Origin: Brienomyrus brachyistius
Taxonomy: Eukaryota; Chordata; Actinopteri; Osteoglossiformes; Mormyridae
Direction of reading: 5' to 3'
Assembly: GCF_023856365.1 (NCBI RefSeq)
Contig: NW_026042450.1
Span: 186,001 to 250,000, forward strand
Length of the DNA stretch: 64,000 nucleotides
The notes under the pieces were generated by a model that saw only the letters and a list, made by a program, of their open reading frames with translations, did no database searches and was not told the origin of the DNA. Shown here in pieces: positions 10,600 to 21,349 of this stretch (position 1 is its first letter; each line of letters opens with the position of its first letter). A program made the translations under genes and the position numbers.

Positions 10600-11860
10600 C
10601 AGAGTTGGCAACCTGCTTACAGCCGAATCGGACCTACGACCGGTCAGTCGGAGCCGAACGCGGCCGAAAGTCACCGACGAGCTGCAGAGGATCGCATCGT
10701 CTGTTATGGTACGAATAGGCGTCCGTAATAAAAAAATTAATTTTTATTAATTAAGTGATTATTTAAGACTGTTTTAAGTTCTTAAGCACTTAAAATATCC
10801 TTATATCGCCACTTAATTTTAATTGTGTGCTCAAATGTTTATGTAAAAATAAAGCATAATAAATCACAAACCAGTATGACAAACGTATTGTTTTATTATC
10901 ATGCATGAATGAATTACAATGAGAAAAGCTTCCTTCCTTTTACCGGCCGCTTGCCCCCTTGGGCTTGGAAAGCCTTCGCTGGGCTATAAGCTCCGTCTTC
11001 ATAGCCTCTTCCTCCTTTACGTTTGTTGCTTCCTTCTTCCACTGCTTTTCCCTCCTCATCTGTCTTCTCTCCTCTCTCTCTCTTTTCCTCTCCCTTCTTC
11101 TTTCCTATTTCCTCTTCTGCTCTTTGCTCCTGCTGCTTACTTGACCCATCTATGTATTTTTTCCTCCATTTCACTCTTTCTCCTGCCTATAATGGTAAAG
11201 AAGAAAAAATATTAGGAGGATGGAGCTTCTTCAAACATGCAGTTACTACAACTTGTACATCAAAATGTATTGACATTCGGATCAGTCAGTAAGATGTATG
11301 AGATAAAAAAAGAACCAGCCAGTGAAAAAGTTTATATAGCCTTATTCTTGTTATTACAGGGTTTTTGAGGGTGTCTGCAAATCCATATTATGTTCTATAT
11401 ATAAGGTATTTACCAAAGATGGAATTGTGGCCATGTTAAAATGTGCTGATGTTTCTTTACATTAACCTGTGTCAGTAAATGCTGGGCGAGGACTTGGACT
11501 CACAGTGGTATACAGGTATAAACAAGGTGTGTGTTAGTAAAACTACTGAATTTCCCCCCTTAATTTTTCAAAATTGCCTCTTAAATTAACACTCAAAAAA
11601 TCCTTATTTCACCCCTTAATTTTTTTTATGAATTAAGGGGCAATTTAAGATTGTTTGACGCTCTGTAATTACATAACATTGCCCTTTAATTCTGATTAAT
11701 TAAGGGGCAGTTTAAGAGTATTGTAAGGTTCCTTTACTATTTAAAATTACTTACATTTGCCTGCAATTCTAATAAAGGGAGTTTAATATTATTATAAGGG
11801 TCCGTAAACCCTTAAAATTCTTTATTTCACCCATTAATTTTTATTAATTAAGGGATTATT
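10600..11860. repeat. Pyrimidine tract and diverged palindromic TTAATTAAGGG units
   Basis: A short CpG-rich patch (10620-10700) is followed by AT-rich palindromic words based on TTAATTAAG with TTTAAG and CTTAA spacers (10730-10860). A strongly C/T-biased tract spans 10985-11190; its minus-strand frame is mostly Lys/Glu/Arg and has no domain I can name. More copies of the palindromic unit, now TTAATTAAGGGGCA, occur at 11560-11860 roughly every 80-90 bp. The units look like decayed tandem or inverted copies of one small element; no family assigned. Confidence 0.5.
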
Positions 11861-11863
11861 TAG

Positions 11864-12216
11864 GGGGTGGCATGGTGGTGCAGTGGTTAGCACTGTTGCC
11901 TCACCTCTGGGACCCAGGTTCTAGTCTCCGCCTGGGTAACACGTGTGTGTGGAGTTTGCATGTTCTCCCCATGTCATCGTGGGGTTGCCTCCGGGTACTC
12001 CGGTTTCCCCCCACAGTCCAAAAACATGCTGAGGCAAATTGGAGTTGCTAAATTGCCTGTAGGTGTGCATGTGTGAATGCATGGTGTGTGAGTGTGCCCT
12101 GCGATGGGCTGGCCCCCTATCCTGGGTTGTTCCCTGCCTCGTGCCCATTGCTTCCGGGATAGGCTTCAGACCCCTCGCGACCCAGTAGGATATGCGGTTT
12201 GGAAAATGGATGGATA
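11864..12216 (+). mobile_element. tRNA-derived SINE (main family), full length
   Basis: Begins GGGGTGGCATGGTGGTGCAG, with A-box-like TGGTGCAGTGGTTAGC. The B-box region here is changed to GGTTCTAGTCTCC (consensus GGTTCGAGTCTCC). It continues through the conserved GTGTGGAGTTTGCATGTTC body and ends in GCGGTTTGGAAAATGGATGG, an L2-like 3' tail likely recognised by an L2-type reverse transcriptase. It runs straight into an (ATA)n microsatellite (12215-12270). The mutated B box suggests this copy is no longer transcribed. Confidence 0.85.
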
Positions 12217-12554
12217 ATAATAATAATAATAACAAATAATGATGATGATAATAATATTAATAATAATGATAATAATAATTGCACTATGTCCAATGACTGC
12301 CAGTTACTGTAAACAGTAAAGTACATTTAACTGGACACGTCTGTATTGTTTTGGTTTATACTTATTAATCCATTAATTCTAACTTTTGTACTTTAAATGG
12401 ACAGAGTACAGTTATTATTATTAGGAAAAGTATTGTGAGGGAACACAAAACTATTGAGCATGCGCACCCCCGTAGTTATCCAGGGCTTCCGGTTGGAGCG
12501 TTGTGGATGTTTATTGTTGAAATGACAATAAAACCTACTTGACTTGACTTGACT
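12217..12554. repeat. (ATA)n/(GAT)n microsatellite and flank
   Basis: Imperfect AAT/GAT trinucleotide repeats to about 12280, then AT-rich DNA. It ends with a short ACTTGACTTGACT repeat immediately before duplicated segment D. No gene seen. Confidence 0.7.
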
Positions 12555-12866
12555 AATGTCTCACGGAAACCCAGGCTTAGAGCTGTCCAGAAAAAAAAAT
12601 ATTTTGATGATATTTCAAGGAAATTACTTACTTTGTAAAGGCGCTTAATAGGAGGTGTGATGTCCTGGAGGCAAATCTTAAGTGCTTCTGTTATTTCTAC
12701 AAGAAACCACAAACATTTCAGGTATGTAGCAATTTGAAACATTGTTCAAAATTGAGTTCAATTCACTCCACACAAGCAATAGCTTCCATTATTTCCCTTC
12801 TACATTTAATGTTTCGGAATTAGGTTAAATGACTGATATTTTAAACTATATTTGTCAAACACTGCG

Positions 12867-13448
12867 CCCACTGACAGGTGAATAACATTGATTACCTGAT
12901 TATAGTGGCACCTGGTAGTGGGTGGGACCTATTAGGCAGCAAATAAACAATGTGTAGGATATACTGGGATGCAGAAAAATGGGCAAGCCTAAAGATTTGA
13001 ATGACAAGGGCCAAGTTGTGATGGCTAGATGACTCATATCATCTCCAAAACGGAAGGAAAATATGTTAATGGGTGACGGAGGCTCATTACATGTCAGATA
13101 GTACAGCAAACCTTCAGAGGTCTAGTGGAATCCCCGCCCTGATGAGTCAAGGCTATTTTGGCGGCAAAGGTGAGCCTTGGCCCCACCATGAACCTGTTGA
13201 CCACTGCAGGACCATCTCACAAGAGCTGGGGGTTTGGAGACGCTATGATCCAGCTCTCTAGCCATCACCAAATGGCACATGTCAAAGTCACTCCCATCCT
13301 TACACTTGCACATTGTTTCTGCTTCCAACACATCAGCTTCAAGGACAAAGCGCTCACCTGCTGCCTAATATAACCCCCCCACAGCCAGATGCCCCTGTAA
13401 CCAAATAATCAATGTTATTCACTTCACATGTTATGGCTGATCAGTGTA
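12867..13448. mobile_element. Tc1-like foldback element (copy D)
   Basis: Same structure as 4385-4957: a forward Tc1 5' region, a scrap of transposase 3' end (about 13105-13180), and a reversed Tc1 5' region ending TGATCAGTGTA. The two arms come from the same family but differ from each other much more than the C and D copies do, so the foldback structure existed before the duplication. Confidence 0.65.
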
Positions 13449-13974
13449 TAACCTCTGTATCTCAGTTACGTTTCAGACTGTTTTGCTATTAATTATTAAT
13501 TATTATTAATTAATTTTGCAGATTAATATACTGTGTTTATAATACATTTCAAAATTTCCCAAAATTCAGCACATTGTCAGTTTCACTGGCCAACACACTG
13601 ATCATCGTAACATCATCAAGTTCTTTAGCCAAATTAGGTGTGCTGAGCAATGGGAAACCTCACACTGCAGTACAGTGAATCATGCAGCAGCACTGGGAAA
13701 ATGTAAAAACACATTTTACCTCCAAGGGCCACTGTTCTCCCATCTTTTTTCAGTAGTCTTACACGTCTGTAAACACATAAAATATGTTTGCACATATACT
13801 GTACTGATCCTGAGAGGATTCAGATGGCAAAATTATCAATTGGGCTGGTGATTGCACAATATTTTAGAAGTTAAATTATGAAATGTATGACTATATATAT
13901 TACACAATGATATGGTATAAATACAGAAAAGCTACATACCGTTGGAGTGAAGCTGAAGTCCTTCTCTCTTCTAG

Positions 13975-14073
13975 ACAATGGAATCAGTAGAAATGAAGTT
14001 TTGCCACGACATGAGAAGCCAGAAAAGTGAAGCAGAACATGAACAGGAACATTATTCAGCCTTGGCTGACTAG
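13975..14073 (+). CDS. Candidate 31-codon terminal exon (copy D)
   Basis: Copy of the frame at 5461-5559: the acceptor tract ends at 13974, ATG at 13978, TAG at 14071-14073. Length, the HYSAL motif and the stop are kept; one Glu is replaced by Lys. The same doubts apply. Confidence 0.25.
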   Translation, partial: TMESVEMKFCHDMRSQKSEAEHEQEHYSALAD

Positions 14074-14464
14074 GTCTGTATTCCGGACATTACATTCATG
14101 ATTTAATTTGACTGCAGGGGGCTTGAATAATTTAAACTTGCTTGCAGGTTCCCTATGTACAGTATGTATTACCTTTCCTGACCTTCGGAGGTCCTCCCTC
14201 CTGTTTCGGAGCATTTTTAAGGCTTTTTCCCGAATTTCCTGCTCTTTGCCGACGAGGCTGCAGGGCAACTCTGCTGTGACCTTGAAATTACATTAAATAT
14301 TCTGTTAAAACACTTTATTTGACGTTTTACCTTGTGAATTGAAATTTTAAGCACTCATTGTGCTTCATGTGGTAAAAAAATAAAATAGAGAAATTAAACT
14401 ATTTGATTAGAAATATTGATTTTAGACAATTTTATGAGGTACAGATTTTGCTTATGACAGGGTT

Positions 14465-14952
14465 AGATGAAAAGAATTGAGGTATGAACATTATGTAGTG
14501 AAGGCTTTGCAAATAAATCTGCCGATTAGCTGGCTGTCATGACTTTCACAGTCACAAATAATCCATGTTGTTGCACATTTAAAAACGATGTCTATGAATA
14601 GATATGAAGGTGATCAAAGGCTACAAAAAACACTGACAAATTCTGACAATCCCCAGTCATAGCAACCACTTTTGAAAGGCCAATGCATCAAAATGTATTA
14701 GAAAAAATATTGTAGGTCAATGAAACGTGTCCCACCCCAGTGGTTAAATGACACAGAATTTGATGCACTCCCCAAAGGTGTGGCCCCAAGTAAAAATACC
14801 AAGTTTGGCCTCAAACGACCAAAGAATTGCTGAGATATGTTAACACACAGTGATTGGCGGCATCACCATTAAAATCATTGGAATGTGATGGACAAATCAC
14901 TTTGCAAGTCAAAAGTTCCTCAGGTTTCACTTATGAGGCTGGGTACTAAGAC
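14465..14952. other. Dispersed-repeat DNA, no gene
   Basis: Also present in copy B. It has the phrase GCTGAGATATGTTAAC, and related GAGATAT phrases recur at 15460 and near 59940, suggesting an uncharacterised dispersed repeat family. No coding evidence. Confidence 0.4.
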
Positions 14953-15311
14953 AATCCATCCATTCATTTTCTTAACCGCTTATCCCACTGGGTCGCGAGG
15001 GGTCCAGGGCCTATCCTGGAAGCAATGGGCACGAGGCAGGGAACAACCCAGGATGGGGGGCCAGCCCATAGCAGGGCACACTCACACACCATTCACGCTC
15101 ACACGCACACCTACGGGCAATTTAGCAAGTCCAATTAGGCTCAGCATGTATTTGGACTGTGGGAGGAAACCGGAGTACCTGGAGGAAACCCCATGATGAC
15201 ATGGGGAGAACATGCAAACTCCACACACACGTAACCCAGGTGGAGACTCGAACCCGGGTCCCAGAGGTGTGAGGCAACAGTGCTGACCACTGCACCACCA
15301 TGCCGCCCCCC
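14953..15311 (-). mobile_element. tRNA-derived SINE (main family), minus strand
   Basis: Full-length minus-strand copy: the GGAT-type tail is at 14955, the B box GGTTCGAGTCTCC (as its complement) near 15245, and the A-box end GGCGGCATGGTGGTGC at about 15290-15310. The copy B equivalent (26190-26432 plus 29081-29195) is split by an LTR retrotransposon. Confidence 0.88.
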
Positions 15312-16336
15312 TAGGTCAATCCATTCAACAGTTATTAGCCACAAGGCATGTTTACTTATTGCAACACCACCTAGTGGTGGAATGACACTATTTTTGTTCT
15401 TATTCCTCAGAATTGGGCCCCAAGTCCAGTCACCAAATCAATTTTATCCAATCAAAGTTTTGTTGAGATATGGCCACACATCCTGTTCAGTGGCTTTGTC
15501 ATCAAATTCATTGGATGATAGTGGCCATAGCATCTGACTTTTAGTAACTTTTGGTCACAATCCCTTCTAGATGATGCACCCCAAATTTGATGATGATTTG
15601 ATCAACAGCCTAGGTTTCCAAAAAAAATTCAAAATGACAATATGACAGACTTAATTAATGAGTGAAATCGAAGTTAGACAAGCCATGGCTTTAAACACAC
15701 CAAAGATCATAATCCCAGGCTTAAGAATTCAGAATTTACATGCAGAAACATATCTTGAAATTTGACCTGATGGTGTTGCTACAGGAATGAATGGATTAAA
15801 CCCAAATTTGGTGAGCCAGTATTTTGGATGGGCCTCTGACAGGGTGCCAAATTACAAAGTAGAAGATTGGACAAAATTTTTGGCATGTGCAAAATAAGTA
15901 GGTTTTCTGAAAAATTCAGAATGACAGAAAATCCAATAAGGAAATTAACGGCAATGGATGAATTTGAATGGGGATGAGCAAAGGATTCAGAGGAATGAAA
16001 GATCACAAATCTAGGCCAAGGGGTGTTAACATACTACATATATCAAGTATAATACCCGTAAGAAATGAGTTTATTATAAGAATGTCCGCTAAAGTCAGCT
16101 AAAACTGCTTAATTTCATTCTTTTTAGCTTTGCTCTGACTTTAGCTGAGTATTTTGTTCACCCTGGTGCTTGTTGGTAATACCCCAGTGAGTACAGTGCA
16201 CACCCCCTCCCCCAAACAGATTCTTCCCAAAAAAATGCGCCAACTTCCTTCACGAGGGAAAGATTTGGGATCCATTTAGCCTTTATTTATTTCTAATAGA
16301 GTATAAACGACTCACATATTTTAATTAATTACTTAC
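15312..16336. other. Dispersed-repeat DNA, no gene
   Basis: About 15740-15900 (CTTGAAATTTGACCTGATGG...) is diverged kin of 37790-37900. The rest is AT-rich with no supported frame. It lies downstream of the Ig exon and would be intronic or 3' DNA of that gene if the gene is intact; no further exon was recognised. Confidence 0.4.
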
Positions 16337-16650
16337 ATTCAGTGCTGTGTGTGGTTGTGCATTGACTTTAATAGGAAGGAGTGTCTGCAGGTTTTCTGCC
16401 ACACACAGGTACCAGCCCGTGTCCTTCCTCTCCAGTCGCCTCATTGTGACGCTGAGCACTTTATTAACTCTTTCATCACTGAGCTCCACAGGCCTCCCAT
16501 CCAAACTCCCAGAATTCTCTACACAGGAGCCCCTGCCCATCCTACACCACATCATGTCAATGTAAATGTCAGTATAGTGACACTGAATACTGTCAGTGTC
16601 TCCTTTCATAGGCGTCACCTCCTGTTTGTCCACAAGCTGCCCTGGAGATC
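16337..16650 (-). CDS. Ig V-type domain exon, CD300/pIgR-like (copy A)
   Basis: A 314-bp exon encoding one V-type immunoglobulin domain of the CD300 (CMRF35-like)/polymeric-Ig-receptor-like class of membrane immune receptors. On the minus strand it is preceded by GTGTCTTCAG (acceptor) and followed by GTAAGT (donor, complement of 16331-16336). It begins in phase 1 and ends after a full codon. Visible hallmarks: first Cys in SIQCHY; MMWCR, where the family has a characteristic extra Cys next to Trp; a second extra Cys in GSCV; and DTGWYLC, the D-x-G-x-Y-x-C motif with the second canonical Cys. No signal-peptide, membrane or tail exon could be placed, so this is a partial gene. The class call rests on motifs, not a search. 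Confidence 0.75.
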
Positions 16651-16818
16651 CTGAAGACACAAATCAGAAACAAAGGAAGCACTAACGTTTGCATAACAGT
16701 AAGATATTCTCACTATGATTATGAACCAGTAACAAGATGTTTATATCGTCTTTCTGTACATTTTATGCATATCTATAGCTAAGCTATGACATTTGTCATA
16801 TTACTTATCATACTTAAC

Positions 16819-17153
16819 ACGGGGGCAGCATGGTGGCGCGTTGGTTTGCCCTGCTGCCTTACAGCAAGAAGGTCCTGTGTTCAATCCCAAGTCCTTTCTG
16901 CGTGGAGTTTGCACGCTCTCCCTCTGTTTGTCTGAGTTTTCACCAGGCGCTGTAGTTTCCTCCCACGGTCCAAAAGCATTCAAGAGGGGTTGAATGGTGA
17001 GTCTAAATTGGTCCTGTAGTTGTGTGTGCACCCTGTGGTGTGTTGGTGATTCCCCAGGGTTGGTTCCCACTTGTGCCCAGTGTTCTTGGGATAGGTTCCA
17101 GTCCCCAGGCAACCCCAGTTGGAATTAAGTGGCTTCAGAAAATGGATGGATGG
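16819..17153 (+). mobile_element. Older SINE, TSD ATACTTAAC (copy A)
   Basis: Starts near GGGGGCAGCATGGTGGCGC and ends AAAATGGATGG, flanked by 9-bp repeats ATACTTAAC (16810-16818 and 17154-17162). Same architecture as the main SINE family but a distinct subfamily, with CTTACAGCAAGAAGGTCC after the A box and a B box weakened to GTTCAATCCC. The copy in B is at 30621-30951. Confidence 0.85.
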
Positions 17154-17300
17154 ATACTTAACCCCTGTAGAAGCCCATGTAAACTGATATGGTTACTTTT
17201 TCCACGCTACATTTATCATATTGGGAAAAATTTAAATGCATAGCAGCGGCCCTTCTACCTCCGACGAGCTAAAAGGTGTGGCACAAGTCCCCTTATCCTC

Positions 17301-17414
17301 AGGACACTTTATAACTGTGTCATCAAGAGCATCCTAACTGGATGCGTCGCCGGCTGGTATGATAGCCACACCACCTACCCCAGCAAAGCTCTGCAAGAAG
17401 TAGCACGGTGTGGG
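17301..17414 (+). pseudogene. LINE reverse-transcriptase C-terminal scrap (copy A)
   Basis: About 37 codons open in one frame reading LYNCVIKSILTGCVAGWYD...SKALQ, the block after the RT domain in L2/Rex-type LINEs (family pattern FY..xIxSILT...WY). It is followed near 17500 by a GGATGGATATT stretch like an L2 3' tail. The remainder of the element is absent. Copy B equivalent at about 31099-31212. Confidence 0.6.
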
Positions 17415-20076
17415 GAATATCATTATGAGATGAGCTTCCTGTCAGGGTCAGCTCCTGTTGTTCCAGTCTTGCATCCATAGCTTCTGGCTTTGACCTTGAA
17501 TAGGATAAGTGCTACAGCCAATGGATGGATATTCCATACTTACATGCACTTCACACATTAATGTCAAATGAGAGTATAATTTTCTTTACATACACTGTTA
17601 AGTATTAACATGGTCTATATGAGTAATTATGTAACTAATATTAAATAAATTTAAAGAATATATACCATGCAGTGTTGGCCTCCCATCTGCAGGGTAGGCC
17701 ACACGAATCCCAGCCATAGTCTGTGCCTATGTGTATAGACTTTGCATGTCCTGAATATGTCACATTAGACATGGATTGATATCAAGCTTGGTACTTCATG
17801 ATTAAAGCTAAATCAATAACGTAAAACATTCCCATTTAAATATTCAATTGCTTGGAAAAAGGCCTATTTACCAATTAAACCAGTAGCAATAGCACATAAA
17901 TCCATTAAATACACAGATTAAGTTTAATTTGGTCTCAGATATTACAAAACCTCATGAATAATACACTGACATTAGGTCTATATATTTGTGTGTTTTTTTC
18001 CCATTAGCCTAGCCTACTTTTTGTCTCTGGGGAAAAGGATACGAATGAACTCGCATGTACGCTAAACATGACTTTATACACAAACACGGAATGTAGTGTC
18101 CAGTGTTCAAACTCATTGATTTCAGGTCATTTTCACCTGTTGAAATGATTGAAGACAACAAAAAGATCATTTAAAGCATAAATGCATTTATTTTCTAATT
18201 AGATGTCAGCAAAACATTAAACATTTGTATGTAGTAATTGTAAGAAAACAAAAAGAAAACAAAATGTACCATTTTAAGTTTCTGGTACTGTGACATAACA
18301 CTGATATCAGCGCATTTAACAACGTTACACATGACAGGCTAAACTATTCCTTCTAAGCTAGATATCCTAAACTCAGTACGTCCAAACAAAAGCAAAAACA
18401 GAAATACTGTCACAGGTCCAGGGCGGACTGAGAGCGACAGCGTGTCATGGAGCAAGCAGAAACAGAGAGTGGACGACTCACTCAGGGATTCAAAGGAGGA
18501 AAGGGGAAAAACACTAGAGACACTAATAAAAACAAAAGCAGACCACGAGGGGTCAAAAACAAGACAAGGAACAACAGTAATCAAATAAGAAATCGGTCGG
18601 TGGGTCACAAGCTTTTTTTTTTTTTTTTTTTTTCCCTCCACCACCCCCCCTCTGCGGAGGACCACTTTATTGTGCCCGAGATGTTATTTCAGGTGGAGTC
18701 TAGGACCCAACCTGACACGTGTGTATAGACAAACAGGCACACACATATACAAGCATACGTTCCCACCCTCATGCAGACATAAACAAATATTTACACATTC
18801 ACCCAACATTTAGACACACAGAAATGAACGCTGTACACATACTCTCACTCCCCATATATACTCTATGTGGACCCCTATTTTTCCTCTGGCGAGGAGACCA
18901 GAAGATCACCCCGGACCCCGCAGCAGCCGAGAAGCCCACCAGCCCAGACCCCGACCAGACGGCCAGCTCTTCCTCTCAGCCCCAAATGGCGAACAGGGAA
19001 CGGGGGTGTGAAAAGACCCCATGCCCCCCTTCGCCCGCTCAGATGTGGTGTTGGTGTGTGTTGTTCTAAAGTGCTTTTAAAACAGGTGAAGGGCATGGCA
19101 CTAACCACCCCCTGCCCACCAACAGCTGGTGTTAGCTCGGCCTCTCCCCAGAGCCCTCAATGTCTATGTGTGATTAAAATTGAGATGTGGGCCCTGGCAC
19201 CAGAGGTAAGGCTGAATGAACAGACCGCCCTCTGGATGCCATTCTGTGTGCCCATCCCCAACGCCCTAAATGTATGTGTCATGAGAGAGTAAGTAATGAG
19301 AGTGTCTACGTTGTAGTGTATGAATGAGGTACAGGTGGTCGCGAGGGGACAGAGGAGGAATACCTACCCTGCATCCCAGCAACGCACCTACACCTCAAAG
19401 CCCAACATGTGTGGTGGTGTGATGGAGCGGGAGGAGGGAAGCATTTAGGGATGGGGAGGAAAGGAATGGGAGGGGGGCAAAATACCTCCCCCCCCGGAGC
19501 CAGCTCCCCCGCTGACCCCCATAGGCACTCCCCGTTCCCCGAAATCCATCCAGGGAGGGGGGCCCAGGCCCATCCAGACCGGGGCCCAAGGCAGCAGCAC
19601 CACCGGGCCCCATAGAGCCCAAGGCGCCCCACCGGACCCCACTACAAAGGAAAAGCTACCCCCGCCCCAGCATTCAGTCAACTCCCAGACTGCACAAGAC
19701 AAAAGATATCCAAAGACATTGTACCTCTCTGAAAGGTAGAAACGTTTCACCGCTCGTCCAAGCAGCTTTGCATGTGCAAATGCACAACCCCTCACTCAAC
19801 AGAGGTAGAGGCATTAGGCACAACCTGTCTCCAATTTAACCTGCGGCCCTCTCATCATTTGCCAAAACAAAAATAATTCCCAGGAAAAAAACAGACCCAA
19901 TTCACACCTCCACCAGGTGGACCACCCTTAACGACCCACTCTATTGGAGTAGGAGGGACTGGTTACATCTACCCGCAACTCCCCCCCCCCCCCCCCACTT
20001 TGTTTCACTCAACGAGCCCCCTTAGATTACTTACCCAGGAGGATAACTCCTGGACACTTACTACCTCCCTCAGTCT
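17415..20076. other. Low-complexity and repeat DNA, no supported gene
   Basis: Includes a poly(T) run at about 18612-18633 next to a C-rich tract, a CACACA-rich stretch (18720-18800) and GC-rich DNA at 18890-19650 with C and G homopolymers. Many overlapping open frames on both strands in the GC-rich part have biased composition and no domain; I treat them as composition artefacts. A poly(C) run lies at about 19981-19996. Confidence 0.4.
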
Positions 20077-20122
20077 GAAGAAGCTGCTTGGATGAGCAGC
20101 GAAACGTTTCTAACTTTCAGAG
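19727..20122. repeat. 45-bp imperfect inverted repeat (copy A)
   Basis: Arms at 19727-19770 and 20078-20122 are inverted copies of each other, with shared cores GCTGCTTGGA and GAAACGTTTCTA. The GAAACGTTTC core is itself a 10-bp palindrome. The arms enclose about 310 bp, and the whole unit is kept in copy B (33513-33903). It resembles end sequences of some dispersed fish element that I cannot name with certainty. Confidence 0.7.
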
Positions 20123-20163
20123 ACAAGTCCAGTTGCCACGAGTCAACCACCAGAGAGTATGGT

Positions 20164-20929
20164 CTAAGGTTGCCTGGTTCTTCTGTTCCTCTGTGGTGAA
20201 GGGTACCTTAAGGGTACCTTCACCACATTGCCATTTGATACTGACACCTTCACATTGCCTGCTTCTAAATCGCCAACGATCAGTTCTTCCAATAATAATT
20301 TGTCCACCTTAGTCTCAACAATATCCAAATTTATTGCATTCAGTTGGAATTCACTGTTTACAACTTCTACTGCCACATCCACAATTTCCAATTCAAATGC
20401 TTTTTCAAAAGCCTTTTCTCTAGTCTCCTCCACTTCAACTTCTCCAATTTGTACTTGCACAATTTCAAAATTAAATTTACTTTGATCTAAATATTCGAGA
20501 TCAAACTGGCAGAGGTCTACCAGCACAGCTCCTATCTTCAGACTATCTTGATGGTTGTCTACAGGCTTTATGGAGATTGTCCTGTTATTTATCACAAAAG
20601 CCTCCAACCCATGTACATCTATCCCCTTATCCCTCCCAAGCTGGCTAGTGGGTGGAGTTACTTGGGAGCACTCCTCTTCATCACCCCAGCAGATGATCTC
20701 TTCCCACTTGTCCCAGGCTGCCCAATAAGCATCATCCGTCCAGCTAACTGCCTTGGCAATTCGCCTTCGGGAATGTGACTCAGTGGAACTGTCAGCCTGG
20801 TCAGAAGGTGATTCTGCTGGGGAGCACAGCTCTTTCTCATCTCCCCAGTCAATCACCTCTCCCCACTTGTCCCAAGTTGCCCAGTATCTGTCATCGCTCC
20901 AGCAAACAGCTTTCTCCATTCGTCTGATT
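20164..20929 (-). CDS. Unrecognised acidic protein, terminal exon (copy A)
   Basis: Not recognised. On the minus strand a pyrimidine tract TTTTTCCTCATTCAG ends at 20930 and looks like a splice acceptor; the frame then runs open for 255 codons to TAG at 20164-20166. (The frame also reads open upstream to 21015, 283 codons in all.) The first half has two copies of a Trp-rich, acidic unit of about 32 residues, each containing the pattern WxDDxYWAxWDKWxE followed by WGDE, separated by a Ser/Glu-rich linker with RRR. The second half is rich in Val, Ile, Glu and Asp with alternating hydrophobic residues (beta-strand-like). No membrane segment is visible. Copy B (33941-34706) keeps the frame with 17 exon base differences by my hand count, about 12 of them synonymous, which points to selection on the protein. 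Upstream exons and function are unknown. Confidence 0.6.
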
Positions 20930-21349
20930 CTGAATGAGGAAAAACGACATACAGGCAATGCAATGGAGCTGTCAGTCACTCCTGACATGTGGACTACACT
21001 TCTGCACTGACCCACACCTTCCCAATCAACAACCGCATTACTGCACAGGCAGAGCTGCTATCTTTGGTCAGCTGGCTGGCGTGAGATTCTCAATTCCAGA
21101 CAAGTCTGCACATTCATCTCCATATGTGTAACAGTCTTACTACCTTGTAAATAGTCTGGAGGGTTTGCAGACTACCCCAACACTTTTGATGCAGCTAATT
21201 TTAGGTTTATAATGGAACAAAACAGATTGACTACAAGAAATCTTGAGTGAGGGTTGGCAACCCTGCATATGACACTAACTAACCTGCACATAAAATTTAA
21301 ATATAATCCAAACAATATACTGAATTTTACACAAACATATTTCAATATA

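Larger units (their letters stand above)
12555..14464. repeat. Duplicated segment D (partner 4075-5950)
   Basis: Nearly identical copy of 4075-5950 in the same orientation. Differences include single-base changes and a 25-30 bp AT-rich (ATTA)n insertion near 13487-13515. The right edge abuts segment A with no spacer: bases up to 14464 follow C, bases from 14465 follow B. Confidence 0.9.

Noticed and set aside
10914..11174. Lys/Glu-rich 86-codon minus-strand frame
   Set aside because: Arises from the pyrimidine-biased tract; no start context, domain or conserved copy to support it.
14953..15311. Functional tRNA gene in SINE heads
   Set aside because: A- and B-box words are present, but no cloverleaf with acceptor stem can be drawn; they are SINE promoters.
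18867..19795. Several long overlapping frames on both strands in GC-rich DNA (also 32642-33578)
   Set aside because: Composition is extremely biased (Pro/Gly/Arg), frames overlap on both strands and are interrupted by homopolymers; lengths change between copies A and B and no domain is seen.
20078..20122. Hammerhead ribozyme core in GGATGAGCAGCGAAACG
   Set aside because: It has ATGAG...CGAAAC spacing like a hammerhead, but the essential CUGA before it is replaced by UGGA, and the second arm shares the change; stems I and III do not form around a cleavage site.
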